DNA from: an uncultured Prevotellaceae bacterium
Lineage (GTDB): Bacteria > Bacteroidota > Bacteroidia > Bacteroidales > Bacteroidaceae
DNA length: 64,000 nt
Direction: 5' to 3'
Assembly: GCA_902770845.1 (NCBI GenBank)
Contig: CACXUV010000005.1
Span: 1-64,000, forward strand
Part shown: piece after piece, positions 43,629 through 52,296 of the stretch
Numbering within the stretch: the stretch's first letter is position 1
Layout: every line of letters begins with the position of its first letter
The notes under the pieces: generated by a model
The model's database searches: none
What the model was told of the DNA's origin: nothing
What the model saw: only the letters and a program-made list of their open reading frames with translations
Position numbers and translations under genes: made by a program

Positions 43629-45152
43629 TTATAGTTTTTTGGTTACGAATGTCGTGATGCTGTGGGCTTTCAGCGTGGTCTGTCCGTTGGTGGCGGGCAG
43701 GGGCTTGAGCGTTTCGCCCGCGTCGTCGCTGGTGCGATAGGGGTGCCAGGTGGTGGTGGCGTTGCTGCCACCGAGCAGCAGCGACAGCGGTTGCGGCTCG
43801 TTGCTGTAGTTGATGGCCACCACGACCCACGAGCCGTCCTGGTTGTGATAGGCCGAAAGCATCAGCCCGTAGGGGTCTTCGGGCCTGCTGGCCGTCACCT
43901 CGTGGCGCACGGCTCCCGGGCGCACGAAGCGGCTGTACTGGCCCAGGCACCACAGCAGTCGCGAGTCGCGCGAGCGGTGCTGTCGGTCGAACACGCGTAT
44001 GAGCCCGTCTTTGTAGTTGCCGCCACAGGCTCGCCACCAGCTCCAGCTCTCGGCATTGGCGTAGCACAGGTCGTGGTGGATGATGCGTGCCACGTAGAGG
44101 CCCGTCTTCATGGTGAAGTCATAGCCGCCTCCGCCGCCTATCTCCTCGTCGTTCTGCATGATGCAAATCTCGCTTTGCCAGAAGCCGATGCCATATTTTC
44201 TGCACGTGTCGCGCAGCTCCTGTCTGATTTTCTTCATGTAGTCCACGGGCGTGTTGGTCCAGTAGCTGTGGCCCAGGATGAGCCGTGGCACGTGTGGCGT
44301 CTGTCCCAGATAGGTGGCGGCACTGTCTTCCGAGAACAGCGTGCGTATGGTGTTGCCCCGTTCCCAGGTGGTCTGATAGACGCCCAGCAGACAGCGCAGG
44401 TCGCTCGACTCGTTGACCATCACCTGTGTGCTCAGTCCCTGCTGCTGCAGTGCCTGTGCGGTGGCCCTGGCCAGCCGTGCTGTTTCGCGGTTGGTGGCGG
44501 GCGATCCCTCCTGTTTGGGTCCCAGCCAGTTCCAGTGTCCGTCGGGCTCGTTCACGGGGCACAGGTAGTCGATGTCGACGCCGTCGTGCTGCTCAATGCC
44601 CTTGATGGCCTGAGCCATGAACTGAGCAAAGCTGTCGTAGCAGTCGTCGCGCAGGTTCAGTGTGCCTCCCCGTCCTGTGTTGGTGGCCAGGTGGTTCTGC
44701 GTGAACTGCACGGGCGGCGAGTTGAGGAAGGCCAGCATGTGGGGCACGCCGCGCTCGCGGGCCAGTTGCAGAAAGCGTCGCTGTCCGGCCTGTCGTGTCC
44801 AGTCCCATGTGCCGTCGGGGCGCAAGAGGCACTCCGTGCGCGTTCCTTTATTTATATAAGAGCTGTCGCCCTGCTCGCTGCTTCCGGCGCCCAGGTTGAA
44901 CCGCCACAGGCTCAGTCCTATGCCCCGGGGCTGTCCCTCGTCGTTGGTTTCGAGCGAGAACAGCCAGTCGGCAATCTTCAGTTGTTCGTCTTCTTCGGGC
45001 CACAGGCCAATGTTTTGCATGGACCAGGCGTCCGATGCCCCGAAGTGCTGAATGGTTTGTTGCGCCTTTGTCGTCTCTACGACAAACGTCGTGGCCTGCA
45101 CTGTGCTGGCTGTGCATGCGAGGACGAGCGCAAAAGTGGCGTTGCGTGTCAT
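43629..45152 (-). CDS. GH30-family glycoside hydrolase (endo-beta-1,6-galactanase-like)
   Basis: A 507-aa exported enzyme. The start at 45152 (MTRNATFALVLACTASTVQA) gives a proper signal peptide; the longer open frame runs through the promoter. The TIM barrel has its acid/base Glu202 in CPVNEPDGHWNW and nucleophile Glu328 in FWQSEICIM, the clan A pattern of GH30. A C-terminal beta domain (SITTFVTKKL end) is typical. Operon partner is a GH35 beta-galactosidase, so cleavage of beta-linked galactan with release of galactose is a reasonable proposal, not proven. Confidence 0.85.
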   Translation of the reverse strand: MTRNATFALVLACTASTVQATTFVVETTKAQQTIQHFGASDAWSMQNIGLWPEEDEQLKIADWLFSLETNDEGQPRGIGLSLWRFNLGAGSSEQGDSSYINKGTRTECLLRPDGTWDWTRQAGQRRFLQLARERGVPHMLAFLNSPPVQFTQNHLATNTGRGGTLNLRDDCYDSFAQFMAQAIKGIEQHDGVDIDYLCPVNEPDGHWNWLGPKQEGSPATNRETARLARATAQALQQQGLSTQVMVNESSDLRCLLGVYQTTWERGNTIRTLFSEDSAATYLGQTPHVPRLILGHSYWTNTPVDYMKKIRQELRDTCRKYGIGFWQSEICIMQNDEEIGGGGGYDFTMKTGLYVARIIHHDLCYANAESWSWWRACGGNYKDGLIRVFDRQHRSRDSRLLWCLGQYSRFVRPGAVRHEVTASRPEDPYGLMLSAYHNQDGSWVVVAINYSNEPQPLSLLLGGSNATTTWHPYRTSDDAGETLKPLPATNGQTTLKAHSITTFVTKKL

Positions 45153-45185
45153 GTAGTTGTTAGTCTTTGATAGTTTTAGTGGGGG

Positions 45186-45280
45186 CAAAGTTACGAAATA
45201 AGTGAGAGAAATGAAAGAAAATGCCCATTTTCTTTTGCATTTCCGAACGAAAAGTAAGTTCGACGAAGCCAAAGTTACGA
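45186..45280 (-). promoter_or_regulatory. Duplicated promoter element, copy 1 (GH30-GH35)
   Basis: A 95-bp segment ahead of the GH30 gene, nearly identical to 46788-46881 in inverted orientation (about four differences and one indel). It carries two -7 boxes on the minus strand, TAACTTTG next to the gene (45193-45186) with TTTC 19 bp upstream, and a second TAACTTTG at the far end. The middle contains TGGGCATTTTCTTTCATTTC. Confidence 0.85.
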
Positions 45281-45318
45281 GATAAGTAAGAGAAGTGCAA
45301 AAGAAAATCTTGCGCAGT

Positions 45319-46731
45319 TCAGAAGGGAATGGGGTCGGCCGTGAAGCTCATTCGGCGGCCCGTTGCGGGGTGGTCGAAGGCCAGCTGCCAGGCATGCAGA
45401 CACAGGCGTGCAGCCTTCTGTCCGTAGAGGTTGTCGCCCACGATGGGCGTGGCCAGTCCGTCGGGGTGGGCGCAGTGCAGGCGCAGCTGGTGGGTGCGCC
45501 CCGTCTTGGGCGTCAGCTCCACGAGCGTTGTTCCATCGCGTTGCTGCAACACCCGATAGAGCGTGAGCGACGGCTTGCCACGCAGCAGGTCGACCACCTG
45601 GCGCGGGCGGTCGAGCGGGTCGGGGCGTAGCGGCAAAGAGACCGAGCCGCTGCCCGCGACGATGCCGCTGAGCAGGGCCACATATTTCTTCTCCACCGTG
45701 CGCGCGAAGAACTGCTGTTGCAGCGTCTTGTAGGCCCCGGCGTTGCGTGCCACCACCAGCAGTCCCGACGTGTCCATGTCGAGCCGGTGTGGCAGCATCA
45801 CCTGGCCGTATTGTTCCGTGAGCATACTTTCCACCGAGGCCGCCCCCGTGCGGCCCGGCACCGAGAGCAGTCCGGCAGGCTTCTCCACCACCAGCACTGC
45901 CTCGTCTTCATAGACCACGCGCGGTGCCAGCCGCGCAGCGCCCTCTGCTGCACCGCCGTAGGCCGAAAAGCTTCGGCCCAGCATGAACGTGAGCACGGGC
46001 AGGCACTTGCCGCGACAGGCTGGGTAGTACTGGCCATCGTGGCGCACTTCGCCCTTGGGCGACGCCCCCATCCAGAACTCGGCCATCTGCACGGGTCGCA
46101 GACGGTGGGCAAAGGCATATTGCAGCAGTTTGGGCGCACAGCAGTCGCCCGTGCCGCCCGGAGGCAGGGGAAAGCGTCGTCTGATTTTTTCCGAGGGGTG
46201 ATAGTCGTGCCAAATCTCCACCAAGTCTTTTGTTTCGCCCTTTGCGTTGAGCATGCGATATTGGCGGAACAGCCACAGCTGCAACTCTTCCGACAGCTCC
46301 TTGCGCTGCTGCCTCAGCTGGTCGGCGGTGCTTGGCGGCGGCGGCTGGACCTGTGGCCCGTAGGGTGTGGCAGCGGTCATGGCCTTGAGCCGGGCGTTGA
46401 TGGCCGAAATCTGACGCTCCGTCTGCTTGAAGTGGCCGTCGGGCTGCTGCGCGTCGAACACGGGCGGCACGAAGAAAGGCCAGTCGTTGCGTCCAGCCAG
46501 CAGTCCGGAGTAGGCCGCCAGGTAGCCCAGTCGTCCGTCGGCCTGCTCCACCACCAGCACGCCCAGCATCTTGCCCAGGGCGGCATCGGCCTGCAGCAGG
46601 GGCTGCTCAGCAACGTAGCTTCTCACCTGCTGGGCGGCCAGTTGGCACAGCGGGTGGGGCTCATAGTCGAAAGGATTGTTCAGCTCTGCGGGCCTCTCAA
46701 TCGCAGAAGATAAAGGATGAAAACACATCAT
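45319..46731 (-). CDS. RluA-family pseudouridine synthase with long N-terminal extension
   Basis: A 470-aa protein. The catalytic domain occupies about 285-470 with Asp318 in LPHRLDMDTSGLLVVA, and TPKTGRTHQLRLH near the end, the RluA hallmark. It converts uridine to pseudouridine in rRNA or tRNA. The N-terminal 280 residues are unlike the S4 domain of classical RluD; they are mainly helical, with a segment CCAPKLLQYAFAHRLRPVQM that I have seen in Bacteroidetes versions. The gene sits between two outward-facing glycan-degradation promoters but is unrelated in function. Confidence 0.9.
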   Translation of the reverse strand: MMCFHPLSSAIERPAELNNPFDYEPHPLCQLAAQQVRSYVAEQPLLQADAALGKMLGVLVVEQADGRLGYLAAYSGLLAGRNDWPFFVPPVFDAQQPDGHFKQTERQISAINARLKAMTAATPYGPQVQPPPPSTADQLRQQRKELSEELQLWLFRQYRMLNAKGETKDLVEIWHDYHPSEKIRRRFPLPPGGTGDCCAPKLLQYAFAHRLRPVQMAEFWMGASPKGEVRHDGQYYPACRGKCLPVLTFMLGRSFSAYGGAAEGAARLAPRVVYEDEAVLVVEKPAGLLSVPGRTGAASVESMLTEQYGQVMLPHRLDMDTSGLLVVARNAGAYKTLQQQFFARTVEKKYVALLSGIVAGSGSVSLPLRPDPLDRPRQVVDLLRGKPSLTLYRVLQQRDGTTLVELTPKTGRTHQLRLHCAHPDGLATPIVGDNLYGQKAARLCLHAWQLAFDHPATGRRMSFTADPIPF

Positions 46732-46787
46732 TGCGGCGCGAAGTTACGAAAAAGTTGCCGATTTTTCGCGTGTTATAAACAATTATT

Positions 46788-46881
46788 TCGTAACTTTGGC
46801 TTCGTCGAACTTACTTTTTGTTCGGAAATGAGAAGAAAATGGGCATTTTCTTTCATTTCTCTCACTTATTTCGTAACTTTG
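46788..46881 (+). promoter_or_regulatory. Duplicated promoter element, copy 2 (pectate lyase)
   Basis: A 94-bp counterpart of copy 1, now directed to the right. TTTC (46851-46854), 19 bp, then TAACTTTG (46874-46881), 37 bases ahead of the pectate lyase start. A second TAACTTTG lies at 46791-46798. The sequence between the two boxes is conserved with copy 1, well beyond what promoter boxes alone require. Confidence 0.85.
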
Positions 46882-46917
46882 CAGCATTCCTAAAACAATC
46901 AACACATTTTTCCGACG

Positions 46918-49587
46918 ATGAGAAGACCTTTTACCGTGGCCACCCTGTTGGCCCTTGTACTGGCCGCACAGGCACAGCACATCGACATCAACAACTCGCA
47001 GAACCGCACCGAAGACGGCTACACACCCTGGGTGGTGGGCACCAGCGGCCAGTCCACCATCACCGTGGACGGCATCACCATCGTGGCCACCATCGACGGC
47101 ACACAGGAGAACCGCACGCTCAAGGGCGAGTGGTGGAAGGACGGCGTGAACAAATACTCCAAGCTGGTGAGCGACGGCGTGGGCGTCTACGGCCTCGATG
47201 CCAACGGCAACACGCCACAGCTGCAGAGCGGCGAGGTGGGCATCAGGCTCACCATCACGGGGCTCTCGGCCGGCCAGCACTCCATCCTGGCCTATCACAA
47301 CAACCCTTCGGGCTATGACGGGCCCAACCTCACGGTGCTGGTCAACGGCGGTCTGGCACTGAGCAACGTGGTGCAGACGGTGCGCTGCCAGACGGTGGCC
47401 GGCAGCGGCCAGTCCTACGTTCGCTTCCGGGCCGAGGAAGGACAGCCTGTGGAGATTGTCTATCGAACCAATCCCGACCCCAACATCGACTACACGCAGG
47501 GCTACAACACCACGTCGCTCTTCCTGAACGCGCTGGTGTTCGACCGCCCCAACCCGCTCACCACGGCCACGCTCATTGCCCCTGACCACCAGGACATGCA
47601 CGCCAATTGCGACGGGGGCCGCGCCACGCTGGAGTGGAGGCCGGCCGTTGTGGCCACGCGCCACCACCTCTACATGGGCACGCAGCCCGACGCGTTGTCG
47701 CTCCTGGCCTCGCTGCCAGGCTCAAGCTTCGTGGCCGAAGGGCTCGACCCCATGCAGACCTACTACTGGCGGGTGGACGAAGAAGACCAGTATGGCGCCA
47801 TCTATGAAGGCGACGTGTGGTCGTTCCGTCCGCGCCGGCTGGCCTTCCCCGATGCCGAAGGCTACGGCAAGTATGCCATTGGCGGGCGCGGTGGCACGGT
47901 CTACCACGTGACGTCGCTGGCCGACGACGCCACCGACCCGCAGCCGGGCACCTTCCGCTATGGCATCACGCGCGTAAGCGGGCCGCGCACCATCGTCTTC
48001 GACGTGGCCGGCACCATCGACCTCAAGGAGCGACTCACGTGCAGCGATCCCTGTGTGACCATTGCCGGACAAACGGCCCCGGGTCGTGGCATCATGTTCA
48101 CGGGCCGCCCCTTCGGCATGGCCAGCGACGGCATCACCCGCTTCATCCGCATGCGTGTGGGCGGTGGCGACGACTGGGACGGCGTGTCGCCCAACACGCG
48201 CACCAGCGACGGACTGGGCATGGCTGGCAACGACCACAGCATCATGGACCACTGCTCCGTGTCGTGGACCATCGACGAGGCTTTCTCCAGCCGCAACGCC
48301 AAGAACGTGACCCTGCAGCGCACGCTCATCAGCGAGGCGCTGAACCGCGCCGGACACAAGAACTACGTGGAGTCGAAAGGTCCCGACTGCGAGCACGGCT
48401 ATGCAGCCACCATTGGCGGCGACCGGGGCTCCTACCACCACAACCTGCTGGCCCACTGCGAGGGGCGCAACTGGAGCCTGTCGGGCGGACTCGACGGCGG
48501 CGGTGCCTACGCCGGAGCCCACGATGTGTTCAACAACGTGGTCTATAACTGGGGCAGCCGTGCCACCGACGGCGGCACACACAACGGACAGTTTGTGGCC
48601 AACTACTACAAGATGGGCCCTGCCACCACCAAGACCCTGCTGCTGCAGGCCGACCTGGAGGGGTTGGGCACGGGCACGCAGGAATACTACGTCAGTGGAA
48701 ACATTCGCGAGAACCGCGACGGCTCGCTCACGCAGGATGCCCTGAACCAGACCTATGCCTACAAGCTGGCTGGCGGGCAGAAGCTCGACTGGACGGTGTT
48801 TGTGTCGCGCCCCTACTTCGAGTCGCAGGCCGTGGTGGAAACGGCACAGCAAGCCTACTGCAACGTGCTGAGCGACGTGGGCTGCAACCAGCCCGAAGCG
48901 GACAACCACGACCTGCGCATGATTCAGGAAACGCTGCGCGGCACCACCTCTTGCGTGGGCAGCCGTTCCGGCAAGAAGGGACTCATCGACAAGGAGAGCG
49001 ACGCCGAAGGCTTCCAGGGGCTGAACATCGTGGAGGCAGCGCGCCCCGAAGGATGGGACACCGACCAGGACGGACTGCCCAACTGGTATGAAGAAGTGAC
49101 GGTCACCGACCCAGCCACGCCCAACAACAATGACGACACCGACGGCAATGGCTATACCGACCTGGAAGACTATCTGGAGTTTCTGGCCCATCCCCACTTC
49201 TTCCTGCCTGTGGGCAAGGCCCTCACCACCATCGACCTGAAGCCCTTCTTCGCTGCTTTCAGCGACTTTGCGGCCGACGAAGCATCCTGGCATTCCGATG
49301 GATTCTCTGCCACGGCCACTGTCAGCGGCACCACGCTCACTGTTTCGGCATCAGAGCCCATGGTGCAGAGCATCACCGTGACCGTTGCCGACAAGGCCAC
49401 CGGTGCCAAGCTCTCGCGCACGCTCTTCTTCTGTGCCAGCAGCGATGCGTCGCTGGGCATCCCGGCTCCTGAGGCCACGGCCACGGCCCGTCCGGCTGCC
49501 GTCTACAACCTGGGGGGCCGCCGTGCAGACAGTGGCAATGGCCGCAAGGCCCTTGTCATTGAGCAGGGCCGAAAGGTTGTGAAATAG
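46918..49587 (+). CDS. Exported pectate lyase (PL1-like) with sorting-like tail
   Basis: An 889-aa secreted protein with a signal peptide ending AAQAQ. Residues 22-210 are a beta domain of unknown type, then a fibronectin-like segment (YYWRVDEEDQYGAIYEGDVW). The lyase domain begins near residue 315 with FPDAEGYGKYAIGGRGGTVY and includes IMDHCSVSWTIDEAFS and a parallel beta-helix with repeated NNVVYNWGSRATDGG-type turns. A calcium-binding thrombospondin-like repeat follows (DTDQDGLPNWYE; DDTDGNGYTD). The C-terminus PAAVYNLGGRRAD ... GRKVVK resembles T9SS type A sorting tails. It cleaves polygalacturonate by beta-elimination. Shares a regulatory element with the GH30-GH35 operon. Confidence 0.9.
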   Translation: MRRPFTVATLLALVLAAQAQHIDINNSQNRTEDGYTPWVVGTSGQSTITVDGITIVATIDGTQENRTLKGEWWKDGVNKYSKLVSDGVGVYGLDANGNTPQLQSGEVGIRLTITGLSAGQHSILAYHNNPSGYDGPNLTVLVNGGLALSNVVQTVRCQTVAGSGQSYVRFRAEEGQPVEIVYRTNPDPNIDYTQGYNTTSLFLNALVFDRPNPLTTATLIAPDHQDMHANCDGGRATLEWRPAVVATRHHLYMGTQPDALSLLASLPGSSFVAEGLDPMQTYYWRVDEEDQYGAIYEGDVWSFRPRRLAFPDAEGYGKYAIGGRGGTVYHVTSLADDATDPQPGTFRYGITRVSGPRTIVFDVAGTIDLKERLTCSDPCVTIAGQTAPGRGIMFTGRPFGMASDGITRFIRMRVGGGDDWDGVSPNTRTSDGLGMAGNDHSIMDHCSVSWTIDEAFSSRNAKNVTLQRTLISEALNRAGHKNYVESKGPDCEHGYAATIGGDRGSYHHNLLAHCEGRNWSLSGGLDGGGAYAGAHDVFNNVVYNWGSRATDGGTHNGQFVANYYKMGPATTKTLLLQADLEGLGTGTQEYYVSGNIRENRDGSLTQDALNQTYAYKLAGGQKLDWTVFVSRPYFESQAVVETAQQAYCNVLSDVGCNQPEADNHDLRMIQETLRGTTSCVGSRSGKKGLIDKESDAEGFQGLNIVEAARPEGWDTDQDGLPNWYEEVTVTDPATPNNNDDTDGNGYTDLEDYLEFLAHPHFFLPVGKALTTIDLKPFFAAFSDFAADEASWHSDGFSATATVSGTTLTVSASEPMVQSITVTVADKATGAKLSRTLFFCASSDASLGIPAPEATATARPAAVYNLGGRRADSGNGRKALVIEQGRKVVK

Positions 49588-50061
49588 AACAGTTCACGCA
49601 AGGCGTCGCTAAAAGGAAATCTGTAAAAATAGTTCATAGAAAAAAGCTTTCTGGAAAATGCTGAAACAGAAAGCGGAAAGCCCCTTTTACGCCTGTTTTG
49701 CATCCCCTTCAGCCAGCTGTGTAGCTGGCTGAAGCCATTTGTCGGGCCCTTCCATGCCTCTTGCCGGGCGCTGTATGCACACAACGGGGCCCCGGTTTGT
49801 TTGCAACGGCATCCCCGTTCAGGCACAACGGGGCCCTCGTTGATATGCAACGCAGGCCCCGTTGCACTGTAACGGGGCCTCCGTTGCCATTCTGCCGGGC
49901 TGCGGAAGCAACGCGTCTTGCGCCCCGCATTTTGCTAACATCTGATTATCAATGGGTTATACAGAATGACAGAAAGTTGCTCAAAACTCGCAAATTCTGA
50001 TGCCAGTTGGGCGGTGCTGACTTTTGAGCGAATCTCAGAAGGGCAGTTGTAAAGTTTTTTC
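49588..50061. other. Intergenic DNA after pectate lyase, with a strong hairpin
   Basis: No convincing gene. A perfect 12-bp stem, CTTCAGCCAGCT (49707-49718) and AGCTGGCTGAAG (49723-49734) with loop GTGT, may terminate pectate lyase transcription, although no T run follows. Repeat array D lies behind it. Confidence 0.6.
49779..49883 (+). repeat. Palindromic ~22-bp repeat array, locus D (5 units)
   Basis: Five more degenerate units of the family: CAACGGGGCCCCGG, CAACGGCATCCCCGTT, CAACGGGGCCCTCGTTG, CAACGCAGGCCCCGTTG and TAACGGGGCCTCCGTTG, spaced about 22 bp apart. Confidence 0.85.
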
Positions 50062-50205
50062 ATAATCCCAAATCGGTCATTAGCGTTATGATGATAACAT
50101 CCTTTATTTTTGAACAGATGTCCTGCTGCTTTGAGTGCGCAATGGGGTTCCATTGTAATCGAAGCGTGTTAGCGCGTAACAGTCTAATGACCGATTTGGG
50201 ATAAT
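50062..50205. mobile_element. MITE-like element or long-range inverted repeat
   Basis: ATCCCAAATCGGTCATTAG (50065-50083) is the exact reverse complement of 50184-50202. Similarity continues imperfectly inward and outward, giving an element of about 140 bp with no coding capacity, consistent with a miniature inverted-repeat element. No target duplication was established. A regulatory inverted repeat is the alternative. Confidence 0.5.
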
Positions 50206-50488
50206 AAGTAACCATGCAAAAATAACTTATACAATCTGATTGAGGTTTTTCTATAGCATTGCTTGCTTCCTATCAACTACTTCATTTGAAAAAAATTATA
50301 GAAATGATAATGATTTCTTCCTGATCACCGATGATGGGGTCGTTACGCGATGTTCCGTATATTGTTAATATTTTATAAATTAGTATTTTCGTGGCAAAAA
50401 AATGTTCGAAAATCCATTCTAATTAAGAAATTTTTTCTTATATTTGCCACAGAAATCCTTTACTTAGTTATTATTTCAAGCAAACGAT
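50206..50488. promoter_or_regulatory. AT-rich upstream region of the surface locus
   Basis: No gene. TATATTTG at 50439-50446 fits the -7 box, 42 bases ahead of the first surface-protein gene. The -33 box is unclear. The region is markedly AT-rich between GC-rich neighbours. Confidence 0.5.
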
Positions 50489-52255
50489 ATGAGACTACGC
50501 CATAAACTCATCATCAGCCTGCTATACTTTGTACAAAGCGCATTCGCTCAAAACTGGGTGGTGTCGGCCCCTCATGCCTACAACCACGAAACGGTGGTGT
50601 ATGCCACCGTGCAGTCGAATGTGCCGACCGACCCCATGACCGATTTTGTGGTGGGTGCCTTCATTGGCAATCAGTGCCGGGCCAAGGTAGAGGCTCCTAC
50701 TGTGGGCAAAGACAGAAAGCAGTTTTTCATCCTGCGCGTGAAGGGCGACTATACGGCCGATGCGGGCAAGACGATAGACTTTCGCGTCTACTACAAGCCT
50801 TTTGGCGTGAGCTACAGCGTTGAGCCCGCCGCGCCTGTCATGTTTTCGGGTGAGAGCGTAGGGCAGCCTTCTCATCCCATCCCACTCATCTTGCAGCGCC
50901 AGGAGGGAGCCCCCGTGGCCTTGCAGGGTGTTACGTTTCAGAGCGAGCCGCTGGCCGCAGGGCTCACCACGCGCGTCAGGCTGCAGCCCGTTCCGGCCAA
51001 TGCCACCTTCGATGCCTACGACCTGTGGTTCATGTTCAACGGAACGATGAAGGGATGGAAGACCATTCAGGCGCAAAGCGTCGTGAACGATCCGCTCAGC
51101 TTTGATTTCACTCCCGCCTATCCCGGCAGCTTCAAGGTGCAGCTCATGCTGAACACCTCGCCCGTCAAGTTGCTCGATGCAGAAGGCCAGTCGCTCAGTG
51201 CCATCGAGGTGGGTGGCCTGTTGCAGCTGGAGCAGGGCTGGCAGTGGCGCAGCAATGCTTATGGCGACATTGCCGGAAACAGCATGCAGGCCGTCTTCTC
51301 GGGCAGTGCCCTGGCAGAGGCGCGCAGCCAGCAGTCGCTGCTCTTCAACGACCCCGAGCTGGGCTATTTCGGTCCGCTCATGCAGGAAGGCATTGCCCAG
51401 AACACCTGCTACAAGGTGAAGATGAACACCACCCCCGCGCCGGCAGTGCTGCTGGGCGGACATTTCGAGCAGAACCACAGTCAGCTGCTCAGCGGCGAGT
51501 GGACGTGGGTGGGCGTGCCCTACTACTACGACCGCTTGCTCAGCGTGGCCCTCACCACCGAAGTGAGCCCCCTTGCTGAAGGCATGGTGGTGGTGTCGAA
51601 GGAAGACGGTTCGGCCGAGTTCGACGGCACGCAGTGGAAGGGCGACCTGAGCGTGCTGCGCAGCGGACAGGGCGTGATGGTCTACAACCCAACGGGCGAT
51701 GCGCTCCCCCTGACGTTTGCCACAGAGGCCGGAATGCCGCAGGAAGCCAGTGAGCCACAGGCACAGAGCCGACGGCTGAGGGCCTGGCAGTATGACGCCA
51801 GCCGCTTCATGAACAACACCACCATCGTGGCCACCTTGCCACAGGCAGCCGGTCTGGGACCCGACTACACCATCGGCGTGTTTGCAGGCAATGAGTGCCG
51901 TGGCGAGGGGCATTATGTCGATGGCTACTTCTTCATCACGGCCCATGCCGACCGTGGCGAGCAGGTGTCGCTTCGCCTGCGCCACGAGCCCACAGGGCGC
52001 ACCTGGGCCATCGATGGCACCATTGCCACGGGACAGTTGCGACTGGGATCGCTGCAACAGCCACTGGTGCTGCAGTCGCAGGCCGTGGCACTGGGCATCA
52101 GCGACGCCCCGCTGCCTGGCAACAGTCAGCGTGCAGGCCGTGCCTGCTTCGACCTCATGGGCCGCCGTGTGGCCGGCAGCCAGCGGGGCATTGTGCTGCG
52201 GCGCCAGGCCGACGGCACGGTGCGCAAGGTGATGGTGCATGAGCAATATAGATAA
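50489..52255 (+). CDS. Exported surface protein with sorting-like tail, paralogue 1
   Basis: A 588-aa protein with a signal peptide ending SAFAQ. Residues 22-120 contain VGAFIGNQCRAKV. Residues 250-460 carry a second module: GWQWRSNAYGDI, CYKVKMNTT, WTWVGVPYYYDRLL, VVVSKEDGSAEFDG. A third module near 470-545 (YTIGVFAGNECRGEGHYVDG) looks like a repeat of the first. The C-terminus FDLMGRRVAGSQRGIVLRRQ and QADGTVRKVMV is the tail shared with other exported proteins here. The next gene codes for a longer relative. No named family is recognised. Likely surface-exposed. Confidence 0.8.
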   Translation: MRLRHKLIISLLYFVQSAFAQNWVVSAPHAYNHETVVYATVQSNVPTDPMTDFVVGAFIGNQCRAKVEAPTVGKDRKQFFILRVKGDYTADAGKTIDFRVYYKPFGVSYSVEPAAPVMFSGESVGQPSHPIPLILQRQEGAPVALQGVTFQSEPLAAGLTTRVRLQPVPANATFDAYDLWFMFNGTMKGWKTIQAQSVVNDPLSFDFTPAYPGSFKVQLMLNTSPVKLLDAEGQSLSAIEVGGLLQLEQGWQWRSNAYGDIAGNSMQAVFSGSALAEARSQQSLLFNDPELGYFGPLMQEGIAQNTCYKVKMNTTPAPAVLLGGHFEQNHSQLLSGEWTWVGVPYYYDRLLSVALTTEVSPLAEGMVVVSKEDGSAEFDGTQWKGDLSVLRSGQGVMVYNPTGDALPLTFATEAGMPQEASEPQAQSRRLRAWQYDASRFMNNTTIVATLPQAAGLGPDYTIGVFAGNECRGEGHYVDGYFFITAHADRGEQVSLRLRHEPTGRTWAIDGTIATGQLRLGSLQQPLVLQSQAVALGISDAPLPGNSQRAGRACFDLMGRRVAGSQRGIVLRRQADGTVRKVMVHEQYR

Positions 52256-52296
52256 TAATGTACGCGAACATTAATGAGTAATAATAAAAACCCCAA

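Noticed and set aside
49935..50153. A 72-codon minus-strand ORF in the gap after the pectate lyase
   Set aside because: It runs through the terminal inverted repeat of the MITE-like element and has no family resemblance.
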